DNA from: Agapanthus africanus
Taxonomy: Eukaryota; Streptophyta; Magnoliopsida; Asparagales; Amaryllidaceae
DNA length: 64,000 nucleotides
Assembly: GCA_030015575.1 (NCBI GenBank)
Contig: CM057349.1
Location: 260,271,077 to 260,335,076, forward strand
Reading direction: 5' to 3'
In this document: piece by piece, positions 45,468-56,757 of the stretch
How positions within the stretch are numbered: the first letter of the stretch is position 1
Layout: each line of letters opens with the position of its first letter
Position numbers and translations under genes: made by a program
The notes under the pieces: model-generated
The model's database searches: none
What the model was told of the DNA's origin: nothing
What the model saw: the letters and a program-made list of their open reading frames with translations, nothing else

Positions 45468-45988
45468 CAAGCTAGAGCTTTAGGCGAAGTCTAGACGAAG
45501 TTTACAGTCCGATCGAACCCCGAAACCCCGGTTTAGACCCCTCTCTGGATATTTTCTAAAAATGTGATTTTTTCTGTATTAAAAATACTCAGAAAATAAA
45601 GCAGGAAAATCTAAGAATTACTATGAAGTACGGACCACCAACTCGATCACGTGAGCGCGGAACCGCGGCCAAACCAAGCGTTTGGCGGCGGTTCCGCGGC
45701 CACAATTTGGAGTTGGTCCTTGATACTTCAGGTATTAATTCTTGGGTCCTTTTTCATAGTTCTGGGAATTTTTAATTCTATTCAAGTGTTGAGTTTTCTG
45801 GAGATCTTCTGTATTCGTTGATTCGATCGGAAAGTTTAACTTCGTTTAAGCTTTTTCCGGATAATTTAGAACGTGTTAAAAAGTTCGAACGGATATCAAT
45901 AACTCACTTTTTCCACTATCGGAAAATTTTCAAATGTTGGATTTTTTCTCAAGTTTGAAACTTCCGGAAAATCGTGCAAGTAACGCGG

Positions 45989-46135
45989 TGGACCCTATAG
46001 AAGAATATAAACCTTAACTCGATTATGTGACCGTCTGAACTGCCTCTAAACCTTAGGGTTTGGGGCAGTACGGCGTTGCCACATGTGAGGCGTTAGTTCG
46101 ACCCTTCTACGGCTGGACCATCGGTACTGTGGCAT
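45989..46135 (+). repeat. Block shared with gypsy element A (COP2 copy)
   Basis: This is the third copy of the block in 3985-4125 (minus) and 16111-16260. It retains CTTAACTCGATTATGTGACCG and CCCTTCTACGGCTGGACCAT-like strings. Confidence 0.72.
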
Positions 46136-46319
46136 GTGATGGATATTTTTTTAAACTCCGCTCAAGTGTTGAGTTATTTAGGAAATCATGGGTGTTTGTT
46201 TATTCGATCGGAAAGTTTAACATTGTCTATTTATCTGGAATGTGATACAATATTTGGAATCCACAAGTAGTTATGAGATAACTAATTTGAATGTTATAAA
46301 TCTAGCAGTTTAGTCTCAG

Positions 46320-46605
46320 ATGATCGGTTGCCACGGGATTTTGATGCGATCAAAAGTCCGTCGCAATCACGTAGCGTACGTGGATACTCGCCGGTTAAAC
46401 TTAATAGATAGCCACGCCCTATAGCCCCGACCAAGTGACTGTAGGAGAACCCCGTCGCCAAAAGCATCCGTTCGGGTGCTCGCGGCAGCGGTGTTCCGCC
46501 TTAGTGCACTTCATCGACGGCATCCGGGGGTGCGGCCGTCTGCTAAAGTTTGCGACGAGCATTCGATCAGGATGTCGGGAATCTTGTTGAATTGCCCGAC
46601 TAGAT
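46320..46605 (+). other. GC-rich segment present in COP2 and absent from COP1
   Basis: COP1 reads straight from AGTCCCATATG to ATATTGAAAAG (16431-16452). COP2 has about 285 bases in between with higher GC. It contains foldable pieces such as GCATCCG-TT-CGGGTGC and GACGGC...GCCGTC. I do not recognise its origin, and I cannot tell insertion in COP2 from deletion in COP1. Confidence 0.6.
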
Positions 46606-47475
46606 ATTGAAAAGAGTTTTCGATAATGAGACTAAAATGCGGAGTTTATAATTGTTAGGCATGCGATGTCTAAGGAATTCATTTGGTTAGGCATGCGATG
46701 TCTAAGGTGGTTGCGGATTCCAACTGTTGTAGTTTTATACTTTCTTTTCTGTGATCGTAAGCGTAGTATGTGGTGTATCGCCGGCTTCGTTGCTATACAT
46801 CAACGACAATCGGGATACGCATACTTGCGTACGTTGATGATATGAGATATGATGTGTTGCTGTGATATGTTATATTGGATCGTCGCGTTTTGAATAGCCG
46901 AGGGTTTTATGTGAGATGAGGGTTTTTATTTTCATTCATGTAAAATTCATTTGTATGTAATATTCTTTTATTGGGGAATTCCGGGATGAGGATGATGTCA
47001 CCATTGTATATTATTTACTTTTCCACATTAGGTAGACCCAAGGAGGGGAGCACAAGTAACCGCGTTCTAGGGTCCAGTGGGAGACCAACTCGAGGAGTCG
47101 AGACCGGGTCTCCTAACCCTAGAAGTGGCAGAGTTGCTTGCCGCTCTCGTAGGGTCTAGGGATGTGGGTTTGGCTATTCATCGCGACCGTGGAATCCATG
47201 TTTTATACAGGCTCGTATTAAAACACGGACGTCCTAGTATATCCAATATTTCATATATGTTCTTCTGCTTCTATGTTCTGTGATGAGATCATATTACTGC
47301 CTGAGACGAATGTTTATATTATATATATGAGATATATGTTATATTGCAGATTTCGTTTCAAATGTGATGCTTGTGAAGCATAATTAAAATGGGACTTCAT
47401 TAATGAGATTAATGAAACTAAAAGAAACCTAAAGATGTTGTAGAAACTTGTCTCAAAAACAGGTAGCTCTAGTTC

Positions 47476-47717
47476 TTGCTTTGCATAGCGGTGTTCCTTG
47501 TAGAACATCCAGCACCTTATTCGATAAGGAAAGAGCCGAGATCCCTTCACTGGGAGTGACCTCTTTAGCGAAACTAGCAGATGCTACAAAACTCGGTTTG
47601 TCTTTTGATTGTTTTTATAGTTTTTCCTTTACATAGTGATATTTGTGAAATATCTTGCACCTTATTCGATGTGGAAAGAGCCGACGATCCCTTCACCGGG
47701 AGTGACCTCTTTAGCAA
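47476..47717 (+). repeat. Tandem ~90-bp modules with covarying hairpins (COP2)
   Basis: The modules are the counterpart of COP1 17376-17612. Hairpins at 47490-47510 (TGTTC/GAACA with G-C pairs outside a one-base bulge) and 47638-47654 (GATATTT-GTG-AAATATC) differ in sequence from COP1 but keep pairing, while the following CTTATTCGAT and CCCTTCACyGGGAGTGAC segments are conserved. Confidence 0.72.
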
Positions 47718-47888
47718 AACTAGAAAAGGCCTCAAAAACATTCCATTCAAAATCACTCGATTCTACAACGATATCAAGTTCATTACGCAAAGGGTTTTCT
47801 TAAAAACCTGTCATAGCCCTCCGTCATTTCAGATAAGTACTACTTAGTATTCGTGCTGTGGTAGTTTGGCATTCGTCAAGGCGTAGTG

Positions 47889-49843
47889 TGTTAGTGTATA
47901 TGCCCTAGAGGCCATTACTATATCATACTAGTTTGTATATTACTTGATGAAAGCTTGGGATATTCACAGCTGTATAGACAATCTTGCTCGAAATGGTAGT
48001 ATGCTACTTAGTTTGTTTCTACTTTAATGTGTGCATGTGTTTCTTTTAGCATATCGCCTATACACATTAGTGGAGCCCTTAGGATCTTTGCTTGATTACC
48101 AGCGTTGTGATGGCAGTCACACTAGTAGGGGCTGGGTAATCTACAAGCATATCCTTATGCAGGTCCCTAGTCGTAGGATTATCGAGACGGGGCATCGATA
48201 TTCTGGAGTAGACTAGCGTATGTGCTTCTCATCCCAGCAAGGGAGATGGTCCGTCCCACAGCCGTCAGTACGTCGTACTTGAGATAGTATGCGGGTGCTC
48301 GTTAGGTTATGAGTACACTGGACATGACTCGTCGGGAACTGTTGGTTGGTACTATACCTATCGTCAGTTATCAGTTCCCAGGTGACATGAGTACAGCTTA
48401 GTCCGCTGACTTGACACTGTCACTTCGCCTCGAGTGTGTTCCCATTGTTCTTAGATTGCTACCCTACCACTGCTCAAATGAGTCGTGCAAACAGGTAGCA
48501 GTTGGGTGCAGTCCCGAAGCACTTGAAGGCAGTGACGGTTAAACAGGATTCGTCTCTCCCGGTATTGGGGGTTGATATCGCGCTGTGTCAAGGAGAGCCA
48601 TTACACATAGTCGTCCCTGGCCAGGGCAAGCGAGATATACTGGTAGGTTATCCAGTGTTGTCTCAGGGTATTCTGGGCTACACTCTGACATGACTTGTAC
48701 CGCTATTAGGGGACTGACGTTTACTACCCCCTAGGCCCGACATGCGATATTCTCAGACGAACAGACCGGACTGTACGGAGATTGTCACATTCAGGCTCAG
48801 TAGGAGTTCGGATGGGTTCACCTCATCAGTCTTCTTATCGGCATCTACCTAGGGACCGTTACGTACAGCTAGTACCGCTTGCGGCCTATGGTTAAACCTA
48901 CAGCTAGCGTAGTGTCGAGTCTTTAGAATCCCACACAAAAGGCTATTCGCCTTTGGGCAAAACAGAGTAGAGGTCGCATGGTTTTTGCGACAGGGTTCGT
49001 TCACATCTGCGCACTTGTACACGTTTGGTGTCCGGACAGTTATCACTAGTGGGCTTTGGTTTAAGCCAGATCCTAGTATAAGTTTTGGGGATTGGTTTTA
49101 TCTCATTGTATTTGCGTTCCTCGGAACACGGATGCGGGTGTGTATGCACAGTTGACAGAGGCAGAGGCAGAGAATTCTCATTGGGGTTGTTGACCGTTGA
49201 CTTTTTCTAAACCCTAATGAGAATAAGAAATATGATTAATAATATTAATTAAGGATTATTGTGCCATGGTTGATTTGAACATTTGACTTTTGTTGACTTG
49301 TTGACTTTGTTGACCGGTTGACCATTGTGGACTTGTTGACCATCATCATTTCATTTCTATGACTTTTGTTTACTTGTTGTTCTTTACAAAATGCATTAAA
49401 TGCATGAAATGATAATGGTCATTGAAACTAACCATCACAATTCTTAATTATTATTATTATCATCATTATTCTTTCTTTTGTGAGCATGGTTGTAAAAAGT
49501 CAAGCTCATTCTCACTTGATCACTCTCTCTCATCCAAAGCTCACCTTCTTCCTCTCTCTCAAAGCTCTCATGTCTCATGTGTTGAGAAGCATGAGCTATT
49601 GAGATAAACTTTTCAAAACTCTTCTCTACTCACTCAAGAGTTCTAGGTCTAGCAAGCCAAGCACTTTAGTTTCCTCTCGGTTGAGGTAGGAGCTCAAGGT
49701 AGAGGCTTTCGGGTGGATCCTTCTTCGACAACAAGGAGACTATGAGGTGGAGCCATTCCAACCACTCCAAGGAGTAAGAAGAGAAGGAGTTCAAGACCTA
49801 GGTATAACCCTCTAATATAGTAGTTAAACTTGTAGTTAGTTTG
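47889..49843 (+). mobile_element. COP3: LTR of a third Angela-like copia, truncated by Athila
   Basis: It begins TGTTAGTGTATATGCCCTAGAGGCC, the family LTR start (quoted in two parts: TGTTAG and ATGCCCTAGAGGCC). It is alignable in blocks with the COP1 LTR up to AGTTAAACTTGTAGTTAG near 49835. There it is cut by the Athila element; whether the rest of COP3 lies beyond is not visible. It interrupts COP2 inside the constant-loop hairpin region (TAGTG at 47884-47888 would be the target). Confidence 0.8.
49151..49342 (+). promoter_or_regulatory. Cluster of W-box motifs in COP3 LTR
   Basis: TTGAC occurs about nine times in under 200 bases, eight of them as TTGACC or TTGACT, the binding core of WRKY factors. 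They lie in the part of the LTR where U3 regulatory sequence is expected. Whether they act as enhancers is inference. Confidence 0.5.
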
Positions 49844-51305
49844 TGATTGATAAATTTTTTGCGTGTTCAAGTTTATTACCGCAATCAAGACGGTTTCGCT
49901 TGTAGCTAGCCGGTTGAGTATGGGTCGTCCGCAGGGAGATGTGAATCTTTTTCTATGTGCTTTAACGAGTTAAGTCCAAATTTCCAGGTTTGTTTTAGAT
50001 TAACTATGTGCTAAAATGTTATATAAAGAGAGCTTGTTAGGGTTAGGATTAGGTTAGTTTGAGTTAGGAACCGCTCACTTCTTTCGTTGCCACTCTTAAT
50101 ATTGGTGTTACGGTAATCGGCAACAACGGGGATTAGCACGACTAGGAAGGAACTTGCGAGTATAAGCTAGGCTTTCCAATGCTTAAGTTCTTCCTTTTGG
50201 TGCTTGTCCGTCCGTTCTTGGCTCTTAGCCTTAACCTCCGGTTAATTCAACCACAACCGGTCTCACTAAGGAATCACCGCTATCATGTAGGATAGGGTGC
50301 CGTAGGGAGCGGATTGTGGTTCAATTAACGGGAGTCCGAATTAAGATGTTGGGCAAGGAAAGAGTGAGAGAGATTTCCTTCTCACAAACTTTCCTTATCC
50401 TACCCTAACAAGTAAGAAAACTACTCACCCATTACAAGAAAAAGAAAATACAACAAAAGGAGGAAGATAGAAAGAAAGAGATTAGAAGATTACAACTAGC
50501 TATTTGAGACCTCACCTTGGCAAGGATCAAGCTTAAGCATCATTGTTGTTAAGGATAAAGAAAAAGAGAACAAGAAAGAAACAAACAACAAATAACAACA
50601 ACTAGATTAGCAAATGAAAAATACAAGCAATTATAATTAACAACATAACAAGACAAGCATGATAACAACAAGAACTCTTTTATTCATCACTTCACTCATA
50701 AAAGCTCACTACAAAGTTTTAATGGAGAAAAGATGAAGAGAGGAAGAAGAACAACAAAATATATCTAAAATTTTACACAAGAAATAAGCACACTTGGCTT
50801 GGCAATATTCTGGGCTATTTATAGGCAGGAAACAGAAATTCTAGGGCAACATCATGACCCATATAAAATGACCAAACAGCCCCTGAAAAGTCTTCAGCTG
50901 ATGAGCCCATACAGCCGCGGATCCGCGGCCTAGACCCCACGTTGGCCGCGGATCCGCGGCCATCTAGGTGAGTTAGCATGTACGGTTTTGTGGGGTTCCT
51001 TGGTTTTATGTACTCTTCAGTGTGGTATATGTTGTTTCTAAGAAGCTCTTCATAATTTTTCCAGAATTTCAGCTGATCAAAAGGTGATGTGATGTGGATC
51101 TTTTGCCGTGATTTTTCTTGAGCTCCGCGTAGATATTTTGGATTTTGTGTTGCCATTGTGCTTTGTGCATGAAAATGACATCGATTTGCCATTTTTTCCC
51201 TTAAACTGGTGTGCGGCAACATACGGATAGAGAGCGGAGACTCGTATTATGTTTTTATGTTTTTAGAAATGTTGAATCTGAGTTCTCCCACTAGCTAACT
51301 TGACA
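49844..51305 (-). mobile_element. Athila 3' LTR (right edge approximate)
   Basis: The left edge TGATTGATA and the following ACCGCAATCAAGACGG match the reversed end of the solo LTR at 7619-9181, and long stretches remain alignable to about 51230. The right edge is uncertain: TTGACA at 51305 gives a TG start in element sense, but a duplicated 20-base string near 51251 and 51311 and a purine tract near 51284 allow other choices. The twin GC palindromes are at about 50915-50962 and the TATA box at 50816-50823. Confidence 0.75.
50816..50823 (-). promoter_or_regulatory. Probable TATA box of Athila 3' LTR
   Basis: TATAAATA on the minus strand, in the same LTR position as 8207-8214 of the solo copy. 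Confidence 0.6.
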
Positions 51306-51668
51306 AAAAAGTTTTTATGTTTTTAGAAATTTTCTGATTTTTATGGATTTTATGGATTTTAGTATGCAGATGCAAAAATATACATATGAATGCGAAGGTT
51401 AGAAATGCGTACCGAGCGTACCCCCAAATTTAAACTGGACAGTGCCCTCACTGTCATTGCATGAAGAGATCATTGAAGGGTCAAAACTGTCGGTTAGATA
51501 TACACGATTTTTTTTTGTTTTTGTTTTTAAAGAAAAGAAAAATAGTAAAAATGGAAAAGAATATCCACAAATATATACAAAATGGTATATACATACCCCC
51601 AAACTTATTTGGAACAGTGTCCACTGTTTTGGCTGGATAACCGAAGCTTGGTGGTAGGCAGAAGAAGA
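51306..51668 (-). other. Gap between Athila pol and 3' LTR
   Basis: About 360 AT-rich bases with no frame of note. Many Athila elements carry an envelope-like gene at this place; none is here. Confidence 0.6.
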
Positions 51669-52070
51669 TTATGCAGGGTAAACTGGCTCCTGTAAGACCA
51701 GGAGCTCCTCTGTTGGTTCGGCACTAAAGTACGATTTTAGTCTGTGTCCGTTTACTTTGAAAAATGAACCGTCCTTTGGATTCTCCAAATCCACAGCGCC
51801 ATGCGGATACACATTCCGCACAAAATACGGTCCTTTCCAGCGAGATCTGAGCTTTCCGGGATGGAAATGCTGTCGGGTGTCGTAAACCAGTACCTGTTGA
51901 CCAGGTACGAATGTTTTGCGCAAAAGGTGTTTATCGTGAAACACCTTCGTTCGGTTCTTAACGACAACCGCGTTTTCGTAAGCCTCATCCCGAAGCTCGC
52001 TTAATTCGTTCAACTGCAGCTTCCGATAGCTGCCCGCATCTTCGAGAGACAGATTCAGCTCCTTTATTGC
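51669..52070 (-). pseudogene. Athila pol, C-terminal end after an in-frame UAG
   Basis: The frame is in phase with the 1245-codon frame upstream and separated from it only by UAG at 52071-52073. It encodes AIKELNLSL, LSELRDEAYENA, HDKHLLRKTFVPGQQVLVYD, and KLRSRWKGPYFVRNVYPHGAVDL. This is the integrase C-terminal DNA-binding part of gypsy elements. The stop sits where relatives have a tryptophan codon, consistent with one G-to-A change. The frame ends normally after LLVLQEPVYPA. Confidence 0.85.
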
Positions 52071-55000
52071 CTAAAATGCGCGATGCTCTATTTCCACAGG
52101 GAGGTGGCAAGCCTTTCCGTAAACAAGCCGATATGGAGACATGCCAAGATCGGTCTTATAAGCCGTTCGAAATGCCCAAAGGGCATCAGTGAGTTTCAAC
52201 GACCAATCCTTACGGTTCTTGGAAACCGTCTTCTCCAGTATCTGCTTGATTTGCCGATTTGAAACTTCGGCTTGCCCACAGGTTTGGGGGTGGTAGGGCG
52301 TAGACAGCTTATGATTAATGGAATATTTCCGCATCAAGACCTCGAAAGTCTTATTGCAAAAATGAGTTCCATTGTCGCTAATGATCGCTCGTGGGTGCCC
52401 AAACCGGGAGAAAATGTTTTCCTTAAGAAATCTAACGACAACCTTATTGTCGTTGGTCCGGCTGGGCAAAGCCTCGACCAACTTAGAGACATAATGAACA
52501 GCGAGAAGGATATACAAGTTCCCAAAAGAGCTGGGAAACGGCCCCATGAAATCAATCCCCCAAACGTCGAAAATCTCCACAACCAAGATTGGTTGGAGCG
52601 GCATCTCGTTCCTCCTGGATATCCAGCCCAAGTGTTGGCACCGGGTACAAGTCTTGCAGTAGTCATGAGTATCTTTGAAGAGTTGTGGCCAGTAGAAACC
52701 ACACTGCAAGATCTTCTCAGTTGTCTTTCTGGGGCCAAAATGCCCGCCACATGCTTGATCATGGAAAAATGACAGCACACTCTTGAATTCATCGTTAGGG
52801 ACACACCGACGAATAATCTGGTCGGGACAGTACTTGAACAGGTAGGGTTCGTCCCAGTGAAAGTGTTTTACTTGGGATAAGAATCGAAGTCTGTCCTGAC
52901 TTGACCATTCAGTCGGTAGTAATCCTGTGGCCAAATAGTTCACAATATCTGCGAACCAGGGTTCGCAAGATACTGTCAAGAGCTGTTCATCCGGAAAAAC
53001 GTCGTTGATCGGAATTTGAAGCGACGACGAAGAAGGAAGTCGTGAGAGATGGTCGGCGACTATATTTTCACATCCTCTTTTGTCCTTGATGACAAGGTCA
53101 AACTCTTGAAGCAAGAGGATCCAACGTATCAGCCGAGATTTTGCATCTTTCTTCGCATAAAGATGGCGCAGAGCAGAATGGTCTGTGTAGACAATGACTG
53201 GAGAGCCGATGAGGTAGGGCCTGAACTTTTCTAAAGCAAATACAACAGCCAAGAATTCCTTCTCGGTTGTTGTATAATTCAGTTGGGCATCGTTCAGGGT
53301 TCGGCTAGCATAATAGATTACGTGCGGCATCTTGTTGATATGTTGTCCAAGGACAGCACCGATGCTAAAGTCGGATGCATCGCACATAATCTCAAATGGG
53401 TGCGTCCAGTCAGGAGAAGAAAGAACGGGAGCAGAAGTGAGTAAGCTTTTTAATGACTCGAATGCAGTCACACAGCTCGAGTTGAAGTCGAATGTCGTGT
53501 CCTTGGCCAGCAAAAGAGTCAAAGGCCTAGCAATCTTGCTAAAGTCCTTGATGAACCGTCTATAGAAACCGGCATGGCTAAGGAAGGCTCGGATGTCTCT
53601 GACGCATCTGGGAGGAGGGAGATTGGAAATGACCTCAATCTTCGCTTTGTTAACCTCTATGCTATTTTGCGAAATGATATGTCCTAAAACAATACCTTCG
53701 TGCACCATGAAGTGGCACTTCTCCCAATTCAAAGTGAGATTCTTGTCCTTACATCGGGTAAGGACAGCGTCGAGATGCAGCAAACACTCATCGAAGGAAT
53801 CGCCGAAAATGGAGAAATCGTCCATGAAGATCTCCAAGAATTTTTCCACCATGTCTGAGAAGATTCCCATCATACACCGCTGGAAGGTAGCGGGCGCATT
53901 GCATAACCCAAAGGGCATGCGACGATATGCAAACATGCCGAAAGGACAAGTGAATGTGGTCTTATCCTGGTCTTTTTCAGCGATGGGAATCTGATTATAG
54001 CCGGAGTATCCATCAAGAAAGCAGTAGTACTCGTGTCCGGCCAATCGTTCAAGTATCTGGTCAATGAAAGATAGCGGAAAGTGGTCCTTCCGCGTTGCGG
54101 CGTTGAGTTTTCTGTAATCAATGCATACTCGCCACCCAGTCTGGGTGCGAGTAGGGATTAACTCGTTCGCCTCGTTGGTTATGACCGTTATGCCTGATTT
54201 CTTGGGGACAACGTGAATGGGGCTCACCCACTGGCTATCAAAGATAGGGTAAATGATACCACTATCTAGACACTTTACGATTTCCTTTTTTACAGCCTCC
54301 TTCATGACTGGGTTGAGTCGCCTTTGTGGATCCCTGGCTGGTTTGGCATCATCCATCAGATGAATGTGATGTTCCACGATCAGGGGACTAATCCCCTTGA
54401 TGTCCGCCATGGACCAGCCTAAAGCTTGCCTATTGCTGTGCAAGACCGCAAGAAGGGCTCTTTCTTGCTCAGGGGCTAGAGAAGCCGAGATAATAACAGG
54501 AAGGGTCTCGTTCTCACCCAAGTAAGCATACTTAAGGTAAGACGGCAAGGGCTTGAGTTCGAGCGTTGGAGGTGAAACGATTGAAGGCAAGATTGATGAA
54601 AAGGTCTCGAACTCAAAGGATTCCAGCAGCGGTTCAAATCGAGTGTAAGCGACCGAGTCGGATGGTTCAGGTAACTCATCCGGAAATTCGAAGGATTCAA
54701 ACTCGGGTGGTGAGTGGCTAAGATCGTTCGAGAAAGTGAAACACTCGTAGTCATTGTCGGGCGTAGCAGAAACAGCAGCAGGTTTGAAGAGGAACGCACT
54801 AGTGGCGTTAAGGTTATCGTGATCGAACAAAAACTCCTCGAATTCACACTCCTCCGGGGTGATCTCCTGGAATGAGCAAACGTCTAGTATATGAGCATTG
54901 GGTTCAGAGGGCTGATTCCCCAACCTAAAAATGTTGAGTTCAATTGTCATGTTTCCAAAAGATAGGTTCATCGAACCATTTCGACAATTGATCACAGCAT

Positions 55001-55817
55001 TTGAGGTTGCAAGGAATGGGCGACCGAGTATCACCGGAATTTGATTCCGGGGGTTAGCTACAGGCTGTGTGTCTAAAACAATGAAGTCAACGGGGAATAT
55101 GAAGTCCCCCACCTTGATTAACACATCCTCTAGCTCACCCCTAGGATGGGTGATCGATCGGTCGGCCATTTGGAGAGTGCAGTGTGTGGGTTTCAGCTCT
55201 CCTACACCTAGTTGCTCATATACTGAGTATGGAAGCAGGTTAACACTGGCACCAAGATCTAAAAGTGCGCGGTTGATGTTCTTATCCCCAATAGTAATAG
55301 AAATCGTAGGACAACTAGGGTCCTTCCGTTTTTGAGGTAAAGATTGGGTAAGAGCATCACTCACAGCACTAGCCAAGAAAACTTTCTTGGGTACCTGAGA
55401 TTTCCTCTTTTTCGTGCACAAGTCCTTTAAGATTTTCGCGTAGGACGGGACTTGTTGGACAACATCTAAAAGGGGAATGTTGATGTTAACCTTCTTAAAC
55501 AACTCCAGAATCTTCTCCATTTGTGGATTTTGTTTATTAGACCTCAACCAGTTTGGAAATGGGACGTTTTTAAAATTGGTTGAGTCCAATGCTTGTGGAG
55601 GAGATTGTGGAGTTGGAACGGATCCCAGAGCTGGTGTTTTCGTGGAGTGAGAAATGGGTCCGTTTAGAGCAGAAGAAAAGGAAGAGCCTTTTGAAGAATG
55701 AAGAATAGGCTCAGAAGAAGAAGAAGCGGCCGGGGTGTCATCGTCGATCCGTATGCCAATATTGTTTTGCAGCATCCTTCCCGATCTCAATGTAGTCACA
55801 GCACTCACATTATGGTT
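52071..55817 (-). CDS. Athila pol: protease, reverse transcriptase, RNase H, integrase
   Basis: The frame opens right after a UAG at 55818-55820 and has no ATG start there (the first displayed residue is a GTG codon), so it is the continuation of a gag-pol frame. It runs 1245 codons. TTLRSGR is typical of the Athila gag-protease junction. The protease site is [12 protein letters not shown] with Asp at residue 184. RT lies at about 470-720 with [11 protein letters not shown] and the catalytic [10 protein letters not shown]. RNase H contains [39 protein letters not shown] and VADHLSRL. Integrase has the HHCC region (CGGHFG, CKTCTRC) and core residues in [16 protein letters not shown] and GQAEVSNR. 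All catalytic motifs are intact, and the only lesion is the terminal UAG. Confidence 0.9.
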   Translation of the reverse strand, partial: NHNVSAVTTLRSGRMLQNNIGIRIDDDTPAASSSSEPILHSSKGSSFSSALNGPISHSTKTPALGSVPTPQSPPQALDSTNFKNVPFPNWLRSNKQNPQMEKILELFKKVNINIPLLDVVQQVPSYAKILKDLCTKKRKSQVPKKVFLASAVSDALTQSLPQKRKDPSCPTISITIGDKNINRALLDLGASVNLLPYSVYEQLGVGELKPTHCTLQMADRSITHPRGELEDVLIKVGDFIFPVDFIVLDTQPVANPRNQIPVILGRPFLATSNAVINCRNGSMNLSFGNMTIELNIFRLGNQPSEPNAHILDVCSFQEITPEECEFEEFLFDHDNLNATSAFLFKPAAVSATPDNDYECFTFSNDLSHSPPEFESFEFPDELPEPSDSVAYTRFEPLLESFEFETFSSILPSIVSPPTLELKPLPSYLKYAYLGENETLPVIISASLAPEQERALLAVLHSNRQALGWSMADIKGISPLIVEHHIHLMDDAKPARDPQRRLNPVMKEAVKKEIVKCLDSGIIYPIFDSQWVSPIHVVPKKSGITVITNEANELIPTRTQTGWRVCIDYRKLNAATRKDHFPLSFIDQILERLAGHEYYCFLDGYSGYNQIPIAEKDQDKTTFTCPFGMFAYRRMPFGLCNAPATFQRCMMGIFSDMVEKFLEIFMDDFSIFGDSFDECLLHLDAVLTRCKDKNLTLNWEKCHFMVHEGIVLGHIISQNSIEVNKAKIEVISNLPPPRCVRDIRAFLSHAGFYRRFIKDFSKIARPLTLLLAKDTTFDFNSSCVTAFESLKSLLTSAPVLSSPDWTHPFEIMCDASDFSIGAVLGQHINKMPHVIYYASRTLNDAQLNYTTTEKEFLAVVFALEKFRPYLIGSPVIVYTDHSALRHLYAKKDAKSRLIRWILLLQEFDLVIKDKRGCENIVADHLSRLPSSSSLQIPINDVFPDEQLLTVSCEPWFADIVNYLATGLLPTEWSSQDRLRFLSQVKHFHWDEPYLFKYCPDQIIRRCVPNDEFKSVLSFFHDQACGGHFGPRKTTEKILQCGFYWPQLFKDTHDYCKTCTRCQHLGWISRRNEMPLQPILVVEIFDVWGIDFMGPFPSSFGNLYILLAVHYVSKLVEALPSRTNDNKVVVRFLKENIFSRFGHPRAIISDNGTHFCNKTFEVLMRKYSINHKLSTPYHPQTCGQAEVSNRQIKQILEKTVSKNRKDWSLKLTDALWAFRTAYKTDLGMSPYRLVYGKACHLPVEIEHRAF

Positions 55818-56757
55818 CTATTGTTCAAGAGCAACATGTACATTATATGGGTGACCGGGATTTGGGAGTGGTTGAGATGGAAGCTTCCCCTTGTCTCGCT
55901 CTCTTAACGCCACATTTAGCTGTGCAATCTGGGCTTCGATGGTCTTGATGCTTTGCCCGTGTGCAGCAGTGTGTTGCACCAAAGACTGAATAGACAACTG
56001 GATGTTTGCTGTGGCTTGTGTCGATTGTTTAACAAACGCCTCCAGACTTCGTTCTAGCGAGGAAACCTTATCGTTGTTTGACGGAACAAAGTTGTTTTGC
56101 GGAAAAGAATTGTTGGGTGCAAAGTTGTTCGTCTGATTTTGAAAAGGTTGGGGTTGGAAGGGCTGCTAAAATTGATGTTGAGTTTGTTGTTGAGCTTGTT
56201 GTTGCGGCGGAGGGGATCTTTGGAAATTGTTGCCTTGGAATTGATGCTGGTTCTGATTCCAGGCAAAGTTGGGATGGTTCCTCCAACCGGGATTGTAAGT
56301 GGAAGAGTATGGATCATTTCTCGGTCTTTGCTGAAATGCAGCATTAACCTGATCCTGTCCTTGAGATGGTGGATTGTAAGGACACTCTTCGGTTAAGTGA
56401 GAAGGATCAGAACAACAAGCACAAATGGTACGAAGGGGAAGAATAGGGGCAGGAGCAGGAGATGAAAATTTGCTCTCTATCGCTTCAAGCTTTCTCGTTA
56501 TTACAGCCATTTCAGCTTTCATCGCAATAGAGACATCGAGTTAGTGAATGCCTACCCTAGAATGACCAGTAGAAGTAGAGGAAGAAGAAGAAGAAGTTGG
56601 TCTGGTGCTCTACCATTGAAGCGTTTGTTTCGCAAGGTCGTCGAAGAATTGCCACGCTTCCTCGTCAGATTTCGATAGAAAGTGGCCATGACAAATGGTT
56701 TCCAACAACTGCTTGGTTGTTGGGTTCAGGCCCTCGTATAAGGTTTGGAAAAGTTAC
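55818..56757 (-). pseudogene. Athila gag, C-terminal part with four in-frame stops
   Basis: In phase with pol, the frame encodes YEGLNPTTKQLLE and EEAWQFFDDLA of the retrotransposon gag domain, then a serine-rich linker, EMAVITRKLEAIESKF, a CCHC knuckle (CACCSDPSHLTEEC), a Gln/Asn-rich stretch and a coiled segment SLEAFVKQSTQATANIQLSIQSL-like (residues quoted in part). Stops lie at about 56612, 56543, 56167 and at 55818-55820. The N-terminal part is removed by element F at 56757/56758. Confidence 0.82.

Larger units (their letters stand above)
43254..47888 (+). mobile_element. COP2: diverged relative of COP1, LTR and leader only
   Basis: The 5' LTR, PBS and leader align with COP1, but the element is interrupted at 47888 by COP3 before any pol sequence. 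It sits in the internal region of element D; the base quintet before it is AAATG (43249-43253), whose duplicate is outside the window. It is in the same orientation as COP1. Confidence 0.85.
45468..47888 (+). other. COP2 non-coding leader
   Basis: The leader is collinear with COP1 15587-17785. It includes the GC-rich hairpin (45654-45702), the block shared with element A (45989-46135), the tandem hairpin modules (47476-47717) and a remnant of the constant-loop hairpin. It also has a ~285-bp GC-rich segment (about 46320-46605) that COP1 lacks, and a 22-bp tandem duplication (46654-46675 and 46686-46707). No gag-like frame is present. Confidence 0.75.
49844..56757 (-). mobile_element. Athila-type Ty3/gypsy element: 3' LTR, pol and part of gag
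   Basis: RT and integrase sequences ([49 protein letters not shown]) are characteristic of the Athila clade. The gag-pol frame reads on the minus strand, ends at about 51669 and is followed within 400 bases by the 3' LTR. No envelope-like frame is present in that gap. Gag is truncated at 56757 by element F; the missing 5' end lies beyond the window. It interrupts the COP3 LTR. Confidence 0.88.

Noticed and set aside
46971-47283. Two overlapping frames of 62 and 68 codons in the COP2 leader considered as a gag remnant
   Set aside because: No gag core or zinc knuckle, and the corresponding COP1 region does not keep either frame.
51306-51668. Envelope-like gene of the Athila element
   Set aside because: The space between pol and LTR is too short and has no frame with a signal peptide or membrane segments.
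52272-52804. Plus- and minus-strand frames of 156-166 codons
   Set aside because: They overlap the Athila integrase in other phases and have no domain of their own.
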